From assembly GCA_009917455.1 (NCBI GenBank), contig QZDS01000003.1, forward strand, positions 186,001 through 250,000: a DNA stretch of 64,000 nt, given 5' to 3'. Below, one piece after another: positions 16,578 to 26,900 of the stretch. A model generated the notes under the pieces. It made no database searches. It was not told the DNA's origin and saw only the letters and a list, made by a program, of their open reading frames with translations. Numbering within the stretch: the stretch's first letter is position 1; each line of letters starts with the position of its first letter. The stretch comes from a bacterium 1xD8-48. Lineage in GTDB: Bacteria; Bacillota; Clostridia; Lachnospirales; Lachnospiraceae. A program made the position numbers and the translations under genes.

Positions 16578-17564
16578 CTATTTTTCCATACCGCAGACGC
16601 GCCCTGCCTGCGTTTTTTCCCTGTTTTCTGCCTCATATCGGGCGGCTATTTTCTGCTTCAACAGTTCATTATAGTCCTTCCCACAAACAAGGGGCGGCGG
16701 ATTATCCACGATCACCTGGATGCGCCGGGAAAGTTCTTCATCCTCCCGCACCGCCTCCCGGATTTTCTCCATGCCCAAAATCCCAGCCTTATCATTATCC
16801 AGACATAAACTGATGCAGCCCACTGCCGGATGGTCATGGAGAAACGTAAGCAGCGCACGGGGAGCCGTCCCGCCCAGGGAAAGGTAATGGTTCTTTGTCC
16901 AGTCCTCCCCCTGCATCTTTAACAGTGATGCTACGGAAAGTGCATCAATAGGGCTTTCCGCCACAGCCACAAAGGGGCTGTCCTTATCAGCAGAAGGCAG
17001 CGAAAAACTGTAACGCTTATCACTCCCGTCCACGTCATTTTTAAATGTGCCATATATCCCGCGCAGGCAGGCATAACGCGCTTTCCCTGCACTGTCTTTT
17101 CCCACAAAGACACAGTTATGGTAGTTACGGCTCTCATACAGAATCCCTTTCCTGATACACTGGCTGATCACTTCCGCATCAATTCCCCTTCCCAGCAGAT
17201 AGGACACCGCCGCTGTCCCGCACCGGTTTTCCGGCGGCAGTAAAAAGGGCTTTGTCGGTTTCTCTTTATAGGGAATATCAGAAGGCATCCGGACAGCCGC
17301 GCCCCGTTCCCCGCAGAGCGTCTCCACCGCTTTTACAAAGTCCATGCCCCGCACCTTGACCAGATAGTCAAGCGCCGTCCTGCCGCCGATCCCCCGGCTG
17401 TGCCAGTTCCATTTGCCGTTGGATATTTTAAGGCTGTCATGGGTCATTGTCCGGTATTCCCTCCCTCCGCATTTTTGTAGTTCCTGCGGCTCATAAGTTT
17501 GTAAATAAGAGAGTAAATCCCACTCTTTCGCCCTTGCGATCTGTTCTTTTGTCACTCCCGGCAT
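16578..17564 (-). CDS. DUF3991/TOPRIM domain protein, primase-like
   Basis: A 328-aa protein common next to relaxases in Clostridial ICEs. The N-terminal part (1-130) resembles a CHC2-like/DUF3991 module (SYLQTYEPQELQKCGGREYRT...GRTALDYLVKVRGMDFVKAVE), and the C-terminal half is a TOPRIM fold with the Glu of VAVAESPIDALS and the DxD-type ISLCLDNDKAG. It probably primes or processes DNA after transfer. The start has TTTGGAGGTGATGG upstream. A terminator hairpin (17606-17643) lies only 42 bp before the start, after mobC. Confidence 0.85.
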   Translation of the reverse strand: MPGVTKEQIARAKEWDLLSYLQTYEPQELQKCGGREYRTMTHDSLKISNGKWNWHSRGIGGRTALDYLVKVRGMDFVKAVETLCGERGAAVRMPSDIPYKEKPTKPFLLPPENRCGTAAVSYLLGRGIDAEVISQCIRKGILYESRNYHNCVFVGKDSAGKARYACLRGIYGTFKNDVDGSDKRYSFSLPSADKDSPFVAVAESPIDALSVASLLKMQGEDWTKNHYLSLGGTAPRALLTFLHDHPAVGCISLCLDNDKAGILGMEKIREAVREDEELSRRIQVIVDNPPPLVCGKDYNELLKQKIAARYEAENREKTQAGRVCGMEK

Positions 17565-17605
17565 ACCGCCATCACCTCCAAATCAAACGCTGTTACGCTT
17601 ATTGA

Positions 17606-17643
17606 TAAAAAAAACAGGCGCAGAGAAATCATCCCCTGCGCCA
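17606..17643 (-). terminator. Terminator between mobC and the TOPRIM gene
   Basis: On the minus strand GGCGCAGGG pairs with CTCTGCGCC and is followed by eight T. Only 42 bp remain to the next start codon. Confidence 0.8.
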
Positions 17644-17650
17644 TGTGTCT

Positions 17651-17989
17651 TTACAGGCTTGCAAATTTCCGTATCAGGGAAAGAAGCCCTGCCTGTGCCG
17701 CTGCGTACCCTTTGCGCAGATCCTCCACATCCTCAGCATAAAGGTTGCGCGTCTCATTACAGCGGCGGGCTATCTGGTTTGTGTTTGCGGACAGGGAGCG
17801 GAGAAGTTTTGTCAGTTCCTTCACGCTCTCCATATCCAGGTGGACGATATAGCCGTCCACCGCCATCTTCCGCAGGTACGCGCGCTTATTCCCCGTGCCT
17901 GCCTGCTCCATCTTTTTCTCGATCAGGGCCATTTCCTCCGGGCTTACCTTAAAATAAAGCCCGATGGTACGCCCTTCCGTTTTCCGCAT
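17651..17989 (-). CDS. mobC: MobC family relaxosome protein
   Basis: A 112-aa DNA-binding accessory of the relaxase. The N-terminal part (IGLYFKVSPEEMALIEKKMEQAG) has the ribbon-helix-helix layout, and the C-terminal segment LRSLSANTNQIARRCNETRN matches the conserved end of MobC proteins. It helps open DNA at oriT. Its ATG overlaps the stop of the giant polyvalent gene (TGATG), so it is translationally coupled. A strong terminator follows. Confidence 0.9.
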   Translation of the reverse strand: MRKTEGRTIGLYFKVSPEEMALIEKKMEQAGTGNKRAYLRKMAVDGYIVHLDMESVKELTKLLRSLSANTNQIARRCNETRNLYAEDVEDLRKGYAAAQAGLLSLIRKFASL

Positions 17990-20900
17990 CAGATCGCCTC
18001 CCTTTCCTGCCCGCGTTCCGCTCCAAAATTAGCCGGCGCAGGCCGTTCATATTCTTTCAAAGTTTTCAGGATGGAGGGTTTTTCATTTCCCCGCTCCGCA
18101 TCTTCTTCCGTCTCCCGTGGCGGTTCTGTGCCGCGCCCTTTTTCCTCGTTATCAAGGACAGTATTCAGTTCCGCCAGACGCGCCGATTTCTCCTGAAGTT
18201 CCGCTTCCTGTGCAAAAGGTCTTTCTGCTTCCTCTTTTGCGCTTTCCAGTTCTTTATGTAGGCGCGCCATATTTTCCTTATGGTTTGCAAGGCTCTGGGG
18301 GATTTTCTCCAGTGCGTTATTGATACGCGTAATGTTTCCCACCACATCATCGGAGAGTTCCGCCGTATGGGTCAGGTGCTGCTTCATAGTCACTTTGAAT
18401 TTTGCGCCGTCAAACATGAGCTTCATCGGGAACCCACGGTATTCTCCCAATTCAATCTCCTTGCCTGGGTCATCCATCAGGCGGCAGGCCGCCACGATTG
18501 CCTTGCCCGCTTCCTTCCGCTCCGTATATACATTTCCCATGACAGTCATGGAAAACGCATCTTCCTTGACCGGGTGTGCCTCCAGTACGGGCAGGTCAGC
18601 GTTCAGGCAGTCTATATAAAGCTGGGTTTCTTTTATCTTATTAGGATAATAGCCCCGCACCTTATCCTGCATCTCATACTGCTGCGCCTGATGGTTTGAT
18701 TTCAGCATTTTCAGCTTTGTCACCTGTATATCCAAATCCATTTTTTCCTTAATCCGCACATCTCCTGTCGCCAGCATCTTCACCTCTGCGTATGACAATG
18801 CAGTGGCGTCCACATCCTCAATGGAGCGGGCAGGGCTTTTGGAGGTCATGATCTGTCCGATAAATTTCTGCTTCGATTCCACCAGCCCCCATGTATAAGC
18901 GTCAAATGTCCCTTTCGTAACATAACGGTATATTTTTACATGGTCATTTTCATTGCCCCGCCGCACAATCCGCCCGGCGCGCTGTTCCAAATCCGCCGGA
19001 CGCCAGGGGCAGTCCAGGTCATGGGATGCCACCAGCTTCGTCTGTACGTTGGTTCCGGCTCCCATCTTCTGTGTACTGCCAAGAAGGACGCGCACCTGGC
19101 CGTTTCTCACTTTTGCAAAAAGCTCTGCTTTCTGTGTCTCCGTACCTGCGTCATGTATAAAAGCGATCTCCTGGGGCGGGATTCCTTTTGCGATCAGTTT
19201 CTTCCGGATATCTTCGTAAACGCTTGCCTCCATAGCAGTCTCTTCCTCCGTCGCTGCGGCTTCCGTTTCCGTCCCTTCCGTATTTTCTTTTGCTTCCTCC
19301 TTTTTCGGCTCCGCCTTTCCCTTCGGCGTGGATAAATCCGAAAAGATAAGCTGCGTCCCCTTTGTCTCCGCGCTCTCCTGCCAGATTCTGAATACATTGT
19401 CTACGCAGGCGTTTACTTTGCTTCCGGGGTCGTCGGGGAGCAGCGGGTTCATAATGCGCTGGTCTAACGCCAGCTTGCGCCCGTCCGACGTAATCTTCAG
19501 CATGTTGTCGATCCGTGGGTCGATCTTCTCTTTCCGTATCTTCTCCGCCCTGTCCGCAAGGGATTTTACCATCGCTTTCTGTGCTTCGCTGGGTTCCGTC
19601 TGCACTGTGACATACTCTGCCTCTGGTACCGGCAGTTTTAACATATCCGCCGTCTGTATATCCGCGGCCTCCTTCCAACGGTTGATCAGCTCCGGCAGGT
19701 TATAAAAACGGGCAAACCGCGTCTTTAGGCGGAATCCCGTGCCCTCCGGCTTTAATTCCACCGCCGTCACCTGCTCCCCGAAAGTCGCCGCCCAGTTATC
19801 AAAGTGTTTCAGGCTCCGTATCTTCCCCGTGCTGTCCCGGTAGCCTTCCTCCAGCATACTGTACTGGAGATAGCGCATCATGGTATATAATTCTACCATT
19901 GAGTTACTTACCGGGGTGCCGGTGGCAAATACCACACCGCGCCCTCCGGTGATTTCATCCATATAGCGGCACTTCGCAAACATATCGCTGGACTTCTGCG
20001 CGTCCGTCTGGCTGATGCCTGCCACATTACGCATTTTCGTATGCATGTAAAGGTTTTTAAAGCTATGCGCCTCGTCCACAAAAAGACGGTCAACACCCAA
20101 TTCCTCGAATGTGACCGTATCATCTTTTTTCTTATCATAGAGTTTCTTAATCTTCGCTTCCAGGTTCTTCTTCGTTTTCTCCATCTGCTTGACCGTGAAT
20201 TTTTCTTCCCTGTTTGCCTTTGCTTCCGCAATGGCAAACACAATCTCGTCAATCTGATCCTGGATAATGGCCATCTGGCGCTCCGGTGAAATGGGAATTT
20301 TCTCAAACTGACTGTGGCCGATAATCACAGCGTCATAGTCTCCGGTAGCGATCCTCGCGCAGAAACGCTTGCGGTTCTTTGGTTCAAAATCTTTTTTTGT
20401 AGCCACCAGCACCTTCGCTCCCGGATAAAGGGTTAAAAAATCGCCGCCCCACTGTTCTGTCAGGTGGTTCGGCACAACCATAATGGACTTTTTACACAGC
20501 CCCAGCCGCTTACTCTCCATTGCCGCCGCTATCATCTCGTAGGTCTTCCCTGCGCCCACCACATGGGCAAGCAGGGTGTTCCCGCCGTAAAGGATGCGCG
20601 CGACAGCGTTCCTTTGGTGCGGCTCCAGTTTGATCTCCGGGTTCATCCCGATAAAATTGATATGCCTCCCATCATATTCACGGGGACGGGTGGAGTTGAA
20701 CATCCTGTTATAGACAGCGCATAAATCCGTGCGCCGCTCCGGGTCTTTAAAAATCCAGTCGTGGAAAGCCTCTTTCATGGCGTCCTGCTTCTGCTGCGCG
20801 ATGGCTGTCTCTTTCTCATTCAGGACACGAATTTCCTTCCCGTCAGCGTCCCTGTGCGTGTCGAAAATCTGGACGCTCCGCTGGTTTAAGCTGGCCTCAA

Positions 20901-23900
20901 AAATCTCATAGGCATTGATCCGCTTTGTGCCGTAGGTAGTATGGACGCGGGTGTTCGTGATGCTGTCCTCCGATTTCCCCTTTATCCGCCATTCACCCGT
21001 GACATCCGAATACAGCACGTCTATCCTCCCGTTCTGGAGCCGTCCCGGTGTCTGGAGCAGTTCAAATAAAAACTGCTTATAGTATTTTGTGTCTATCCAG
21101 GGAGCGCCGATTCGGACACTGATCTCCGGCGCTGTCAAATCTTTTGGCTGCACGGCAAGGAGCGCTTCCACATTCGCGGAAAATTCCGGGTATTCCTCCG
21201 CCGCTTTCTTCGCTTTTTCCAGTTTCCTGCGCACATCCCCGGAAAGATATTCGTCCGCAGTCTGCCAGCCCTTATGCCAGTCCGTGTTTTCCTCCGAAAT
21301 AACTGCCGGGCCGCTGTCCGGGTCTTTGAAGATAATGCCCTTTAAGTCGGAAATGATCTGGGGTATCTTATCCCCGCCTCCCATCAGGGACGCCATAAAC
21401 CCCAGATCCACACAGGCCCTCTCCCCGATGGAAACGCCCAGCGCTTCCACTGCCGTATCCACGCTTGTCACCGGCTGGCGGTGCTGGATTGTCCTTTTTG
21501 TGAACATATCCGCCTTGCGCTTTAAGTTCCCTTCCTCGTCCAGTACCTCCAAAGAGCATAACAGCGGGTAAGAAGAATCCTGCCGGAAAGCAAGACGGTT
21601 CCCGGCGCTGCCAAGTAGCCCGTACTTTTTCTGGAAATTATCATACAGTGCATTGAGCTTCGCCTGCTCCTTCCCGATTTCCGCATCCTCCGCGCCACTA
21701 AGCTGTAAATCAATGAGCCGCCTTGCACTGTCCCGGATGGCGATCATGCCCCGGATGCGGGCTGCAGGCGTTTTCCCCACTTCAATCTGTTTCATGCGGG
21801 AATTTTCGCGGAAATAAAGTTTCCCGCCTTTTTCCGTAAAACTGAAATTGCGCACATTGGGGTCTGCCGGTATGGTTTCTGTCTTTTCCTCCTCTGCCTG
21901 TTCCGGCGCATCCATGTGCAGAAGTTCCCTGTCCGGCGTTCTGATATGTGTGACTGCCTCTGCAAGCTGCTCTTTTAAGTCAGCCCCTTCCAGCGGTACA
22001 CATGCCGTTTCCGTGGCATTCCCATACATGTTCTCCCAAAAGGCCATTTTGCCCAGCACCATATCCGGATTTTGCAGGTAATAATTATTTATGGGTATGC
22101 CGTCCTCCGTCTGCCCCACGTTTACCCAATCCGGCAGCTTTTCCGGCGCACTGCCCCGTTTCTGGAAAAACAGGATGTCCGCTGTCACATCCGTGCCTGC
22201 ATTGGCTTTGAAAGCATTGTTCGGCAGGCGCACCGCCCCTAAAAGGTCGGCTTTCTGTGCCAGTGCCTCCCGTACTTTGCCGTTTGCCTTATCCATTGTC
22301 CCCTTTGAGGTGATGAAAGCCACCACACCGCCCGGACGTACCTTATCCAGTGTTTTTGTGAGAAAATAATCGTGTATCAAAAGGTTCTGTTTATCGTACT
22401 GTTTGTCATGCACCTTATATTCCCCGAAAGGCACATTCCCCACCGCAAGGTCAAAAAAGTCATTGGGGTGTTCCGTTGTCTCAAAACCGCCAACCGTAAT
22501 CTCTGCCCTCTGGTAAAGCTGCTTTGCGATACGCCCGGTCAGGGAATCCAGTTCTACGCCGTAAAGGTTGGATTTTTCAAATTCCTCCGGCACAAGCCCG
22601 AAAAAGTTCCCGATGCCGCAGGACGGCTCCAAAATGTTCCCCGGCGTAAAATCCATGCGTTTCACCGCTTCATACATTGCCTTGATGACTATGGGGCTGG
22701 TATAGTGGGCATTTAAGACCGTGCTTCGCGCCGATTCATACTCTGCCGGGGTCAGGAGTTCTTTTAATTCTGTATATTCCTTCCCCCACTTTTCATTGTC
22801 CGCGTCAAATGCCTGGGAAAGCCCGCCCCACCCTACATATCTTGATAAAACCTCCTGTTCCTGCTCCGTGGCGAGACGGTTTTCCGCCTCGATCTGCGTG
22901 AGCGTCCGGATTGCGGCAAGGTTATCCTGGTATTTTGCTTTCTGCCCTCCGGTTCCCAGCGCATCGTCCGTGATATGGAAGTTATGGCGGTCAGGGCCGA
23001 AATGGAGTTTCTCTATGACAATATCGTAAGGAAGCCCTGTGCTGTATCCTTCTGCCGGGCCTTCCGTGACAATCTCCCCGCCCTCGATCTCCACCATATC
23101 CGGGGGTTCTTCTTCCTCCCTGCCGGTGGTTTCCCATTCTGTCGGGGTGACGCCTTCCCTTGCCCCCTGCATTTCTTCCCACCGGATTTTTTCATTTAAC
23201 TCCGCTTCCAGCCGTTCCTCTGTGCCGGGTTCCAGATAGATAAGCTGGTCATAGTCCAGAAAAGCAAGTTCCCCGTCGATCAGTTCCCGCAGGCTGTCAT
23301 ACTGCCGCTCCTCCACACATTTCCCGTCCACATACTGGCTGAGGGAAAAGTGGATCAGGTCTACATTCACCTGGACTTCCAGCCCGCCGCTGTCTGTAAC
23401 ACCATAGGCAAGCGGTACTTTTGCCAGGTTGCTGAAATCCACGCTGTCCTGCTCATATTCGTCAAGACAGAAATCCTCGATCAGGCGCTTTGCTTCTTCC
23501 AGCTCCGAACTGCCCTGTCTATCCAGAAGTTTCTCTACGGAAGCGTCCAGACGCACAAGTTCATCAAAATCAAGCCGGGACAGTTCTGTGTCAATCAGTT
23601 CCCGTATACTCCCATACTCCCGCTTATCCACGCACACGCCGTCAAAAAACTGACTGATGGAATGATCCAAAAGGTTTACTTCTACCTGTATATCGTGCTG
23701 TTCATCCTCCGTATTGGTGAAAGCGATCTCCAGATGCTCCGGGTTTCCCAAATCTACAACGCCATCGTCATACTCGCTATTACAGAAATCTTCCAACAGC
23801 CGCATTGCCTCTTTAAAATCTGCACTGTCAGCCAGCGTATGCGTTTCTTCCTCCTGCCCGCCTGCCTCCTTTTCCGCCTGCGGTGCTTCTTCCGGAAGTT

Positions 23901-26900
23901 CCCCGCTCTCTAAACTGTTTTCCCATTCCTGTTCCACACATTCCCGGACAAAGGGGACGGATTCCTCCCTAAAGATCGGGAACCATCCCTGCATATCCAA
24001 ATCTTTCAGGCTGACACGTCCGTTTTCGTAATCAATGCTGTCAACTTCCATGTGCCGCCCGTCAATGGTAAGCTTCATCCCAAGGGGGATATAGTCAGCA
24101 ATGTCCCTCTCTTTCACGATCTCATAAGGCGCATTTTCCCCGCTTTCCGGGTCAGGTCTGGCGATCACAACGCTCTGTCCATGTTCTAACAGGTCTTTTA
24201 CCACCGCCTGCCATCCCTTCCCTCCGGTGACGGGTGTTTCCCCAAGACCGGGAATCTCCTTTGTGAGCAGCTTTGCAGAAAGGGCCGGAGCCGCCGCCTG
24301 TGCATCTTTGCCGTAGAATAAAATATATTCCCCTACTTCTACGCCCACCAGCTTATCCGGGTGTTCTGCTTTCAGGTTCAAGTATTCCTCCACATTGGGA
24401 GTAAGGTTCGTGTCTTCCTGTTTTGTTCCGGCGCCTTTTTCTGTTTCCTCCAAAACCGGCGCGGGTTCCTCCTGAATAACAGGTTTTCCATCCTGATAGG
24501 AAATCTCCGTGCGGTTCCCGTCTGCCTCCATGACAGCCCGCTCCGGGATATAATTCTGTATTTCAATATTGTGGAACCACTGGTTCGCAAACCGGTTTAA
24601 ATCCTTGCGCAGCTTCGGAATCCACCTTCCCGGTTCGGGGTATACCTGCTGATACAGCCCTAAACTATCCTGCTGGTAAGTAAGCGGCTCCAATGTACCT
24701 TTTTCATGGTCAATCCGGAAGGTCATTTCCGGGTCGGCCATAGTATCACCGTTCTGCCGGTAATAGTGCGCTATGGAAATTTCACCGTTTCCGATCGCTT
24801 CTATGTGCAGCGGCATCATGGATTCCCCTGCCTTAAACTGCATAGCTGTATAATTTTCTTTGGTAAAATCAGGGAACAGCCGCAGAAATGCCCGGTAATT
24901 CAGTTCCGGTAAAGTCCTTCCCTTCTTTTTATCCTGGGTCTTTGCTTCTCCCGTGCCCTTTCCCTCTGTCCGGCCGCTTTCTTCCGGTGATATTTCGTCA
25001 CTGTTTTCAACGCTCACAGTTTCAGGATTTTCCGTAACAGCCTGTTCAGCGTCTGTCTCTGGTTCCTTTGCCCATTCCGGCGCATCCGCATCACCTGTAT
25101 GCCGCTCTATTGCATCCCTGCTGTCCGTCACCACATCCTGATAAGTACGCTCTAAAATATCCTCTACCATCCACGCCCTGAACATGGGTAGGGACTGGAA
25201 AGCATCATATAACTCCGGCTGGCTCTCCGCGATCTCGTTAATGAAAAAGCCGAGTTCATTATCCAGCTCTGCCGCCGCACCGTCATAATCTGTCTCACGG
25301 TCACGCAGGTAGGAATAAAAGCTGCTCTGCCGCACGACATCGCTCAGCATGGAAAGGGCTTCCCGGTATATCTCCACCGGGGATTTTCCTGCCGGTGCCG
25401 CTTCCACTTTTTTCTCTGCCTGGATTTCCGGCTCTATCTGCGGCGGGGTGGAAAATATAGGCACCTTTTGGGTGACAGACATATCCATCTGTTCCGTAGC
25501 CGCCACTTTCCTTATCTTTGCCTTGACGATCTCTGGCAGTTTTTCATCGTAAAATTTCACGTTCCTTTCAGCGTCGATATGGGCAATAGTCTTATAGTCA
25601 CCGTGTACCTCCTCCAAGCGGTTCCACACAGTCAAACCATTCCCCTTACTGCCATAGCCAAGGCTGTACCGGGACCATACATCTTCTTCCTGCGCCTTAA
25701 CCTGTTCCAGACTGGAATCCGTATCTTTCAGGTCTGTGCCTGCCTGCCCTGCATCTTCCGCGCCCGCAGCCGCAAAATCAAAGGCAAGCTGCCCATCTGC
25801 TCTCTCTTTCACCTTCCCCTTCTGCTTTTTGGCAAGGGCGCGGGCGGCAGCTTCCAGTTCCCCGGCAGGTTCTTTTTCCTTTTTGGGAGCGTTCTGTTTC
25901 TCTTTCGCCTCTTTCTTTGCCGCCTCCCGTTTCTGCCTCTCTGCCCGCAGGGTTTCCTCCGGGAGCGGTGTAAACAGGGAATATTCGCCTCTCTGGTATG
26001 CGCCCATATCTTTGATGGCCTTCTGCATAATGCTGTAGCTGCGGCTTTCATCCGGCGTCACGGTGGCAAAGGATTCCACCATATCCTCGTACAGCGCCGC
26101 GCTGTATTTTGGCTCATCCAGCATGGGCTTAAAATCCCGCTCAGCCGCGTTCACATCCCACTCAGGAGAATTACCGGGGTTCGGGGTATTGGGGCAGTAA
26201 TAATAAAAGGCGTAGATACTCCGGGCAAGCTGTATCTTTTCATACTCGGAGGTATACGCCATTTCTTTCGGATTCAGGTATCTCCCGGTATCAATCAGTT
26301 CCCCAATCCGTTTCTGTACCTGGTTCCAGTTCATCTTTACGGTGTCATACCCGTCAAAGCCGGAAGCCTCATCGGAACGGGTGAATTTTATCCCTTTGGA
26401 ATCATGCCATTCGTCATATCCCATTCTCCCATGTCCGCCGTCTCCGTATTCGTTTTTCAGGAAATCCGCCCGCTCCTTTGCGTCATGCCCCTGCATGAAA
26501 TACGAATAAATCCGCATTTTCCCCTCGGAAACGCCGCTTCCACGCGAAAACATCCTGTCAATCTCATCTTCGGTGATAAAGCTCCCTTTTGCCGGCTCAA
26601 AGCCTTCCAGAGCGTGGAACTGCCTCGGCTCAATGTCAAGTTCCGAAAGCCTGCTTAAAACAGCCTGGGGATTATGGAAATGGAAACGCATAAGGTCAGG
26701 GTCTGCCTCATAAGCGCCGACAAAACTGGTAAGTTCCGCTACAAAACCGTCGCGGCTTATCTTTTCTTCCAAAAGCCCCGCGATCTTCTCCGTACTGTCC
26801 GGGAATCCCCCATACAGTGCAGATACGCGCGGCAGATAGCCTCCCTTCACCGCTTCTTCACTCAAGTCCTGCCGCAGATACCAAAGCTGGGCCGCCAGTT

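Noticed and set aside
25468..26658. 396-aa plus-strand frame opposite the giant gene
   Set aside because: It is the antisense of a well-supported coding region, has no domain or ribosome site, and is Phe/Leu/Arg-rich as antisense frames of GC-rich genes tend to be.
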